From Polaribacter sp. (GTDB lineage: Bacteria > Bacteroidota > Bacteroidia > Flavobacteriales > Flavobacteriaceae), in the NCBI GenBank assembly GCA_029250685.1, contig JAQXEU010000021.1:1-52666 (forward strand): a stretch of DNA of 52,666 nucleotides. The letters run 5' to 3'. Of this stretch, positions 33,379-40,499 are shown one piece after another; positions within the stretch are counted from its first letter, which is position 1; each line of letters begins with the position of its first letter. The translations under genes were made by a program, and so were the position numbers. Under the pieces are notes generated by a model. It saw nothing but the letters and a program-made list of their open reading frames with translations, searched no databases and had not been told where the DNA came from.

Positions 33379-34227
33379 TTAGTAATCCCCCAACGTTTCA
33401 GGATTTTGCGCCAAAGCATTTTCTAACTGCTCATCACTAGGAGCTTTACCATGCCAAGCATGCGTCCCCATCATAAAGTCAACACCATTACCCATTTCTG
33501 TATGCAATAAAATACAAACAGGTTTTCCTTTTCCAGATCTAGATTTTGCATCCGCTAATCCGTCTAAAATTGCAGCAACATCATTTCCTTTTTTAACATC
33601 TAACACATCCCAACCAAAAGCTTCAAACTTCGCTCTGATACTTCCCATTGGTAACACATCATCAGTTGCTCCATCAATTTGTTTTCCGTTTAAATCAACC
33701 GTAGAAATTAAATTATCAATTTTCTTACCTGAAGCATACATTGCAGATTCCCAAATTTGTCCTTCTTGTAATTCTCCATCACCGTGTAACGTATATACAA
33801 TTTTAGAATCGTTGTTTAGTTTCTTTGCTTCTGCAGCTCCAATACCAACACTCATTCCTTGTCCTAAAGAACCAGAAGCAATTCTAATTCCTTCTAAACC
33901 TTCATGTGTTGTTGGATGTCCTTGTAAACGAGTATTTAGCAATCTAAAAGTTGCTAATTCCTCTACTTTAAAGAATCCTGTGTGCGCTAAAACGCTATAA
34001 AATACCGGAGAAATATGTCCGTTTGACAAGAAGAATAAATCTTCGTTGATTCCGTCCATTTTAAAATCAGTTGAATACTCCATTACTTCTTGATATAAGC
34101 AAGTAATAAATTCTGCACATCCTAAAGAACCTCCTGGATGGCCTGAATTTACGGCGTGAACCATTCGTAAAATATCTCTTCTAACTTGTTGTGTGAAAAT
34201 TTCTAAGCGTTGTACTGTTGTAGACAT
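33379..34227 (-). CDS. Transketolase N-terminal (TPP-binding) subunit
   Basis: A 282-residue protein covering only the thiamine-diphosphate PP domain of transketolase. Motifs are NSGHPGGSLG near the start, GSLGQGMSVGIGAA, and the Mg/TPP motif GDGELQEGQIWE followed by NGKQIDG. Split transketolases need a separate C-terminal (Pyr) subunit of about 315 residues, usually the next gene; here the next gene is bshA and no partner is visible. The frame is open to 34251, but a TACTTTTG box at 34249-34256 overlaps that start, so the ATG at 34227 (MSTTVQRLEIF) is used. A terminator follows, confirming a single-gene unit. Confidence 0.88.
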   Translation of the reverse strand: MSTTVQRLEIFTQQVRRDILRMVHAVNSGHPGGSLGCAEFITCLYQEVMEYSTDFKMDGINEDLFFLSNGHISPVFYSVLAHTGFFKVEELATFRLLNTRLQGHPTTHEGLEGIRIASGSLGQGMSVGIGAAEAKKLNNDSKIVYTLHGDGELQEGQIWESAMYASGKKIDNLISTVDLNGKQIDGATDDVLPMGSIRAKFEAFGWDVLDVKKGNDVAAILDGLADAKSRSGKGKPVCILLHTEMGNGVDFMMGTHAWHGKAPSDEQLENALAQNPETLGDY

Positions 34228-34248
34228 GTGTGTTTTGTTTGTTGTTGA

Positions 34249-34256
34249 CAAAAGTA
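34249..34256 (-). promoter_or_regulatory. -7 promoter box of the transketolase half-gene
   Basis: TACTTTTG on the minus strand fits TAnnTTTG. It lies 21 nt before the ATG at 34227 and overlaps the longer alternative start at 34251. Confidence 0.6.
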
Positions 34257-34573
34257 CTTTTTTAAATACGATATTACAATGGCATTTTTCACCTTTTTAT
34301 TGACATAAATAAAAAGTTATTAAGAAGTAGGAGCTTCATTATATAAAAAAGAAAAGGATTCTTTTTTAGGAGTTGTTTTTCATAGCAATTTCCCAACGAC
34401 AATATCAATTGTATAAAGAACCCTTTATGTATACATCAAAGTAACAGAAGAGTTCATTAATAAACAACTGTTAATACTCTAGATTCATAAATATCGTGTT
34501 ATAAACACCAAATAATTACATTTAATTTTGGAATTAAATCACATGTTATTTCTCTAATTTCTGGTAATTTTCT
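34257..34573. other. Regulatory intergenic region with two dyads upstream of the AraC-type gene
   Basis: No coding frame is apparent. Two dyads are present: GTGTT-ATA-AACAC at 34496-34508 and TTTAATT-TTGG-AATTAAA at 34521-34538. The second ends 35 nt before the -7 box TATTTTTG at 34574-34581. They could be operators for the gene at 34603. Confidence 0.4.
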
Positions 34574-34581
34574 TATTTTTG
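34574..34581 (+). promoter_or_regulatory. -7 promoter box of the TPR-AraC gene
   Basis: TATTTTTG fits TAnnTTTG and lies 21 nt before the ATG at 34603. It overlaps an upstream TTG at 34579, which rules that start out. Confidence 0.5.
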
Positions 34582-34602
34582 AAACGCTATAAAAGAATTA
34601 TT

Positions 34603-36286
34603 ATGAGAAAATTATTATTTAAAAGAGTCCTTCTTTTATGTATCCTAGTTTGTTTTAATTTATCCCTAAAAGGACAAACGGTAGAAAAAGATTCATTAGT
34701 TAAATATTCATTTATAGAATTGCATGATAAATCTTATGCTGCGAAACCAGACAACTTAAAAGCATTGGTATATGCAAATTATCGTTTAAAAAAAGCTGTT
34801 TTCGAAAAAGATACTCTTAACATTGCCTCTTCATATTATATATTGAATAGTATTACTAAAGACACAATTCCATTTGTTAATTATTGGACTAAATTAATTA
34901 ATTAATGATCCAAAAGTTAATAAAACTTTTAAAATAATTGGCAATATAGAATTAGGTGATTTTTATTTTCAAAAAGGAATTAAAGATAAAGCTCTTGAAA
35001 ACTATTTAAACGCTCAAAAATTTGCTATTAAAATAAAGAATGATAGTTTAAAATCAATATCAAACTTAAGGTTAGGAATGATTAAATCTCATAATGAAGA
35101 TTTCAATGAAGCGATTAAGTTATTTAAATCTTCTCTTGGCTATTATAATAATGTTAGTAGAAAAGAATTATATGATTATAGCTCAATAATATTTAATCTA
35201 TCAAAAATATTTAATTCTTTAAAACTTTACGACTCTACTTATTACTATAATAGTAAAGTGCATTCATTAGCTATAAAATACAAAGATTCTATTTTAAGTG
35301 GATATACAAATTTTAATAAAGGGAATGTCTATTATTTAAAAGGAGAATACATTAATGCTATTAATTTTTTAAAAAAATCAATTTTATTTATAAAGTTGGA
35401 TGAAAACTACATTATTCTTTGCAATGCTTATCTCTATTTAGCTCAATCTTATGACAAGATTAATTACAAAAATAGATCTTTAAGATATTTTCATAAAATA
35501 GATTCTCTTTTTCAAAAAACAGGTAATTATTACAGAAGCCAAAAACCAGCTTATAGATACTTAATATCATATTACAAAAATGAAGACAACGACTTAAAAC
35601 AATTAGAATACATAAATAAATACATAAAAGTAGATAGTGTTTTAAACGCAAGGTCAAAAAAAATCAGTAAAAGTCTAACTGAAAACTATGACATTCCAAA
35701 TTTACTTAAAGAAAGAAAAACTATCGAAAACCGATTAAAGGAGCGTTTATCAACAACTCAAAAATGGGTTATTCTAATTAGCTTGTTTGCAATAATTATT
35801 TCTATAACTCTAGCTTATCAATCGAAAAGAAAGAAATTGTATAAACAACGTTTTAATAACTTGGTCGCTTCATCTCAGAATGAAAAACCTACCTCAGTAA
35901 AAATAATTCCTAAAAAAGAGTCATCAATACCTATTGATCTGGTTAACAAGATTTTAAAACTTTTATCAAAGTTTCAAAACAATCACGAATATATTTTACA
36001 TGATGTTACACTATTTAATCTTGCAAAAAAGTTTAAAACAAATACAAAATACCTTTCGCAAATAATTAATCAACACAAAGGGAAGTCGTTTAATAATTAC
36101 ATTAATAGTTTACGAATTAACTATACTATTGAAAAGTTAAAAACTGATACTCGTTTTCGAAAATATAGTATCAATGCGATTGCAAATGAAGTTGGTTTTA
36201 ATACTTCCGAGTCCTTTTCAAAAGCTTTTTATAAGAATACAGGAATTAAACCGTCTTATTTTATAAAAGAATTAGAGAGAAAATAG
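34603..36286 (+). pseudogene. TPR-containing AraC-family transcriptional regulator, frameshifted in a TTAA repeat
   Basis: Two frames together give a normal 560-residue type of flavobacterial sensor regulator. The first (34603-34905) has a signal peptide (MRKLLFKRVLLLCILVCFNL) and the start of a helical repeat domain. The second, one base over and open from 34898, continues with TPR-like repeats (YFQKGIKDKALENYLNAQKF, GNVYYLKGEYINAINFL), one membrane helix (WVILISLFAIIISITLAYQ) and a C-terminal AraC HTH domain (LAKKFKTNTKYLSQIINQH, then IANEVGFNTSESFSKAFYKN). The break lies in (TTAA)3 at 34894-34905. Removing one unit restores the frame as KLINDPKVNKTF. Either it is a pseudogene, or expression switches by slippage. 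Confidence 0.8.
34894..34905 (+). repeat. (TTAA)3 tandem tetranucleotide tract at the frameshift site
   Basis: Three direct TTAA units plus a partial T run across the end of the first frame; the third creates the TAA stop at 34903-34905. Two units (or five) would keep the AraC-type gene in frame. Confidence 0.85.
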
Positions 36287-36354
36287 TTCTCGATGTAATT
36301 CAGAATACATCGGAATTAATCGAACTGACAAATAATAAAAAATTACTGAGTTAC

Positions 36355-37614
36355 TTAAGTTTTTTGTTTCTTCTTTTTTGCCGCAGGAAACAACACATTG
36401 TTTAAAATTAAACGATAACCTGGCGAAGTTGTGTGTAAATCCAATTCGGTTTTTGGGTCTCCTACTCTATGCGTATAATCTTCTGGATCGTGTCCACCAT
36501 AAAACGTAAACATTCCTTTTCCCTTGGTTCCGTGAATATAACGTGCTTCTCTATTCACTTTATTTTCTCCCAGCACCAAAACTGTTGGTTTAATCGTCTT
36601 TCGATCAAACGAAGTCGTTTGTCCCATAAAACCTTTTACCAATTGCGTGTGGTTTTGGGTTAACATCGTCGGAACTGGATCCCATTTTGCAGAATATTCT
36701 TGTAGATAAAAATAATCTGAACTTTTCGGGATTCTACGTTTTCTTGTCATATCTATTGATGAAAACTCGTACGTAGTTGGATTCCGAATTAATGTATAAT
36801 TTTCAAAAGCTAGTGTTTTTGAAAAATCTATTTTAGATTGATAATTTGGTTCTGACATATCGCCATCAAACATAGACTCTGCAATATCAACACCTTCAGC
36901 AGAAAGTGCGATATCAAAACTATCGGTAGCAGAACACATCGCAAACATAAATCCGCCACCAACAACATAATCTCTAATTTTTTTAGAAACCGCTAATTTT
37001 TCTTGTGATACTTTATCATAACCCAACTTTTTAGCCAATGCTTCAGCTTGTTGTTTGCGTTCAATATACCAAGGCGCCGTTCTAAACGAACCGTAAAAAC
37101 GTCCATATTGTCCTGTAAAATCTTCGTGATGTAAATGCAACCATTCGTACAACAACAATTTATCATTCAACACTTCTTCGTCGTAAATTACGTCAAACGG
37201 AATCTCAGCATATTTCAACACCATTGTTACCGCATCGTCCCAAGGCATTTTATCCTTTGGCGAATACACTGCAATTTTTGGTGCTTTTTCTAAGGTTACT
37301 GCTTCTTGATTTTTAGAAGGTGATGCAATATCTTGCAATATCAATTGTGATTTTGCATCCGAAATAATTTGATATGAAACACCTCTAATTTTTAATTCTT
37401 TTTCTATTAATGCTGAGTTTTCTATTAAAAATGCGCCGCCATCATAATTCAATAACCATTTTGCTTTTACACCGTTTTGAAGCGAAAAGAAAACAATTCC
37501 GTAGGCTTTTAAATGATTTTTTTGATTTTCTGCACTCATTGGTATATAAATGAATGACGCCCAAAGCGAATTGGTTATCATTAAAAATGCGAGTATGGAA
37601 AGGAGTTTTTTCAT
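36355..37614 (-). CDS. Secreted protein of the family often labelled 'asparagine synthetase B', GATase1-like fold
   Basis: A 419-residue exported protein (signal peptide 1-19, ending NSLWA). Relatives are commonly named asparagine synthetase B, but I see none of the motifs of that enzyme (no N-terminal Cys2 amidase, no SGGxDS). The middle resembles a class I glutamine-amidotransferase/ThuA-like Rossmann layout: VVGGGFMFAMCSATDSFDIA with a Cys after a strand, and GMFTFYGGHDPEDYTH with His near the end. It ends in a Lys-rich tail. Catalysis is unproven. A hairpin at 37627-37660 separates it from dnaB on the same strand. Confidence 0.65.
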   Translation of the reverse strand: MKKLLSILAFLMITNSLWASFIYIPMSAENQKNHLKAYGIVFFSLQNGVKAKWLLNYDGGAFLIENSALIEKELKIRGVSYQIISDAKSQLILQDIASPSKNQEAVTLEKAPKIAVYSPKDKMPWDDAVTMVLKYAEIPFDVIYDEEVLNDKLLLYEWLHLHHEDFTGQYGRFYGSFRTAPWYIERKQQAEALAKKLGYDKVSQEKLAVSKKIRDYVVGGGFMFAMCSATDSFDIALSAEGVDIAESMFDGDMSEPNYQSKIDFSKTLAFENYTLIRNPTTYEFSSIDMTRKRRIPKSSDYFYLQEYSAKWDPVPTMLTQNHTQLVKGFMGQTTSFDRKTIKPTVLVLGENKVNREARYIHGTKGKGMFTFYGGHDPEDYTHRVGDPKTELDLHTTSPGYRLILNNVLFPAAKKKKQKT

Positions 37615-37626
37615 TTGAGAAAACTA

Positions 37627-37660
37627 AAATACACAATTACATGATTGCAATTGTGTATTT
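37627..37660 (-). terminator. Hairpin between dnaB and the next gene, probable terminator
   Basis: AAATACACAATT and AATTGTGTATTT pair perfectly over 12 bp around a 10-nt loop. On the minus strand it follows the dnaB stop by 26 nt and is followed by TATTTTAGTTTTC, a weak T tract. Confidence 0.65.
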
Positions 37661-37686
37661 GTTATAATTTATGAATTGTTTAAGAA

Positions 37687-39207
37687 TTAAAACGGCACAT
37701 CACCACCATCATCTTCAATACCAAAAGCATCTTTCGGGCTGATAAATTGATCCGGTGAAACGCCACTGTTCATTTTAGATTGAAATTCAGAGCTAAAGCC
37801 TTCTTCTAAATCTGAGAATTTTGCTAAATGTCCAGTAAACTTCAAACGAATATTTTCCAATCCACCATTTCTGTGTTTTGCAACAATAAATTCTCCTTGT
37901 CCTTCACAAGGCGTATGATCGTCGTCGTCCCATTCTGTAACTCCGTAATATTCTGGTCTAAAAATAAACGATACAATATCTGCATCTTGTTCAATGGCAC
38001 CAGATTCACGTAAATCAGATAATAAAGGTCTTTTAGATCCTCCACGTGTTTCAACCGCACGCGATAACTGAGATAATGCAATTACCGGAACGGCTAATTC
38101 TTTTGCCAATGCTTTTAAGTTTCTAGAAATTGTAGAAATTTCTTGTTCTCTATTTCCGCCACCTTTTCCTGCAGAACCACCTGCTGTCATTAATTGTAAA
38201 TAATCTACTACAATAATTTTTACGCCGTGTTGTGAAACTAAACGTCGTGCTTTTGCACGTAAATCAAAAATAGATAACGAAGGTGTGTCATCAATAAAAA
38301 TAGGCGCATCAGAAAGCTTCTTTACTTTTACATTTAATTGTTCCCATTCGTGCGCTTCTAAATTTCCTTTTCTAAGTTTTTCTGAAGTCAATCCTGTTTC
38401 AGAAGAAATCATACGTGTTATTAACTGTACAGAAGACATCTCTAAAGAGAATAATGCCACAGGATGACCGAAATCAATTGCCATATTTTTTGCCATTGAA
38501 ATAACAAAAGCTGTTTTTCCCATTCCAGGACGCGCAGCAATAATAATTAAATCGGATGGTTGCCAACCAGAAGTTAATGCATCTAATTTAGAAAAGCCTG
38601 TTTCTAAACCACTCATTCCTTCTTGATTAGAAATATCTTGAATTTTCTTTAAGGCTTGTTTTACTAAATCTCCAGCATCTTCAGAACCTTTCTTTAAGTT
38701 TCCTTGTGTTACTTCGAATAATTTACCCTCGGCGACATCTAATAAATCAAAAACATCTACCGTTTCGTCATATGCGGTTTCAATAATATCACTAGAAATT
38801 GAAATTAATTTTCGTTGGATGTATTTCTGTAAAATAATACGTGCGTGGTATTCAATATGTGCAGAAGAAGCCACTTTTTGTGTTAAGTTGATTAGATAAA
38901 AATCTCCGCCAACCAACTCTAACTTACCGTCTTTTCTTAACTGTTGAGAAACTGTTAATAAATCTGTTGGCTCAGAATTTTGAAACAATGTATAAATTGC
39001 CGCGTAAATTTCTTGGTGTTTTTTATCATAAAAAACATCTGAATGTAAAATATCAATTACATCGTCAATTCCTTTTTTATCAATCATCATTGCGCCCAAA
39101 ACTGCAATTTCTAAATCTAAAGCTTGAGGTGGGATTTTCCCTTTTTCTAAACCAATAATTTTTGTTTTATCGATCTTTTTACCCGGCACAAATTTTGTTT
39201 TCTCCAT
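37687..39207 (-). CDS. dnaB: Replicative DNA helicase
   Basis: A 506-residue hexameric helicase that unwinds the replication fork. The N-terminal DnaB domain (about 25-125) begins PPQALDLEIAVLGAMMIDK. The C-terminal RecA-like core (about 195-460) has Walker A AARPGMGKTAFVISMA, Walker B IIVVDYLQLM, and SQLSRAVETRGGSKRP with the H4 and Arg-finger region. The tail is acidic. No intein is present. A TACATTTG box at 39213-39220 ends 5 nt before the ATG, suggesting a leaderless transcript. It is divergent from the DUF3810 gene, with a nested palindrome between them. Confidence 0.97.
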   Translation of the reverse strand: MEKTKFVPGKKIDKTKIIGLEKGKIPPQALDLEIAVLGAMMIDKKGIDDVIDILHSDVFYDKKHQEIYAAIYTLFQNSEPTDLLTVSQQLRKDGKLELVGGDFYLINLTQKVASSAHIEYHARIILQKYIQRKLISISSDIIETAYDETVDVFDLLDVAEGKLFEVTQGNLKKGSEDAGDLVKQALKKIQDISNQEGMSGLETGFSKLDALTSGWQPSDLIIIAARPGMGKTAFVISMAKNMAIDFGHPVALFSLEMSSVQLITRMISSETGLTSEKLRKGNLEAHEWEQLNVKVKKLSDAPIFIDDTPSLSIFDLRAKARRLVSQHGVKIIVVDYLQLMTAGGSAGKGGGNREQEISTISRNLKALAKELAVPVIALSQLSRAVETRGGSKRPLLSDLRESGAIEQDADIVSFIFRPEYYGVTEWDDDDHTPCEGQGEFIVAKHRNGGLENIRLKFTGHLAKFSDLEEGFSSEFQSKMNSGVSPDQFISPKDAFGIEDDGGDVPF

Positions 39208-39212
39208 ATCAA

Positions 39213-39220
39213 CAAATGTA
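39213..39220 (-). promoter_or_regulatory. -7 box directly upstream of dnaB
   Basis: TACATTTG on the minus strand fits TAnnTTTG and ends 5 nt before the ATG at 39207. Confidence 0.55.
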
Positions 39221-39288
39221 GTTTTTTAGGTTGGCATATAGAATGAGAATATCCAATTTCTTTATGCACAATTTTTGTTCACTAAAAT

Positions 39289-39311
39289 GTTATTAACCTG
39301 TTAATAACAGG
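39289..39311. promoter_or_regulatory. Nested palindromes between dnaB and the DUF3810 gene
   Basis: GTTATTAA-CCTG-TTAATAAC (39289-39308) is a perfect 8-4-8 dyad. The overlapping CCTGTTA-A-TAACAGG (39297-39311) is a perfect 7-1-7 dyad that reuses its right half. It lies in the divergent promoter region, about 37 nt from the -7 box of the plus-strand gene. It is a likely operator or structural site; the binding protein is unknown. Confidence 0.5.
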
Positions 39312-39331
39312 TCAAGATTCAAATATTTAGC

Positions 39332-39339
39332 TATTTTTG
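39332..39339 (+). promoter_or_regulatory. -7 box directly upstream of the DUF3810 gene
   Basis: TATTTTTG fits TAnnTTTG and ends 5 nt before the ATG at 39345. Confidence 0.55.
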
Positions 39340-39344
39340 AAACA

Positions 39345-40409
39345 ATGAAAAATAAAAAACTAAATATTTTCTTGGTGATTTTATTCGCTTTTCAAATTGT
39401 TTTTGTACAATTGATTAGCAAGTACCCAAGTTTGGTAGAACACTACTACTCCAACGGAATTTATCGTTTTACGAGTGTATTGCTGCGTTTTTTATTTGGT
39501 TGGATTCCGTTTTCAATTGGTGATCTTTTAATTGGAATTTTAGTTTTTATTATCCTTCGATTCATATATCGTCTTTTTAAAGATAGATTTAAAAACCTAA
39601 AATCAAAATTATTACAAGTAGTTGCTTTTCTGTCAATCCTTTATAGTTGTTTTTATTGGTTTTGGGGATTTAATTATTTTAGAGAACCATTGGCTAAAAA
39701 CTTAGGGTTTCAACAAACAAAATACACCACAGAACAACTTACTACAGTTTCAGAAAATAGTATAAAAAGATTGAACGAATCGCATTTTAAAATCACAAAA
39801 AACGATTCATTAGTTGCTAAAAACCCCTATTCGCAAAAAGAAATGTACAAAATGGCAATTGCCGGATATGATAATTTAACCTACGAATATCCGCAATTTG
39901 TATACAACTTTAGATCTATAAAAAGTTCGTTGATGAGTTTAATCCAGAGCTACAACGGAACTTCAGGTTATTTTAATCCAATTACTGGAGAAGCTCAAGT
40001 GAATGATAGAATTCCGGTTAACGGATATCCAACAACAGTTTGTCATGAAATAGCACATCAATTAGGAATTGCAGCAGAAAATGAAGCCAATTTTGTTGGT
40101 TATCTGGCAACTTTAGCAAATGATGACATGTACTTTAAATACGCAGCTTACAGAATGGCGTTTAGTTATTTAATATCGGAAGTTAGAAAACGTGACAAAA
40201 CAATTTTTAACAAACTAATTTTAGCTGTAAATAAAGGTGTTTTAATCGATTTTAAAGAAAGCTCTGAGTTCTGGGATCAATATAGAAATCCGATTGAACC
40301 TTTGATTAAAAAAGGCTATAATTCTTACTTAAAAGCCAATAAGCAGGCAAACGGAATTCAATCTTACAACTATGTAGTTGATTTAATTATCTCTTACGAA
40401 AATCAGTAA
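39345..40409 (+). CDS. DUF3810 family membrane protein with HExxH zinc-peptidase motif
   Basis: A 354-residue protein with three N-terminal membrane helices (about 7-25, 52-78 and 84-106) and a soluble domain outside. The motif TTVCHEIAHQLGIAAENEAN gives the HExxH zinc site near residue 229 and a downstream Glu as the likely third ligand (gluzincin arrangement). This is the DUF3810 layout; its substrate is not known. It has its own near-leaderless promoter and is divergent from dnaB. Confidence 0.82.
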   Translation: MKNKKLNIFLVILFAFQIVFVQLISKYPSLVEHYYSNGIYRFTSVLLRFLFGWIPFSIGDLLIGILVFIILRFIYRLFKDRFKNLKSKLLQVVAFLSILYSCFYWFWGFNYFREPLAKNLGFQQTKYTTEQLTTVSENSIKRLNESHFKITKNDSLVAKNPYSQKEMYKMAIAGYDNLTYEYPQFVYNFRSIKSSLMSLIQSYNGTSGYFNPITGEAQVNDRIPVNGYPTTVCHEIAHQLGIAAENEANFVGYLATLANDDMYFKYAAYRMAFSYLISEVRKRDKTIFNKLILAVNKGVLIDFKESSEFWDQYRNPIEPLIKKGYNSYLKANKQANGIQSYNYVVDLIISYENQ

Positions 40410-40499
40410 TATTAACAATTGTTAGTAAAACATAAGATCTTTTAGATTTATTTTAAAAACAGAATGTTAAATTTACGTTCTAAACAAACACTAATCTAA

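Noticed and set aside
36291..36312. CGATGTA...TACATCG hairpin after the AraC-type gene as a terminator
   Set aside because: No T tract follows on either strand and the stem is short; kept out of the feature list.
40412..40425. TTAACAATTGTTAG as a third copy of the CRP/FNR-type palindrome
   Set aside because: The outer bases do not match TGTAAC/GTTACA, and it lies about 80 nt from the next ATG without a matching -7 box spacing.
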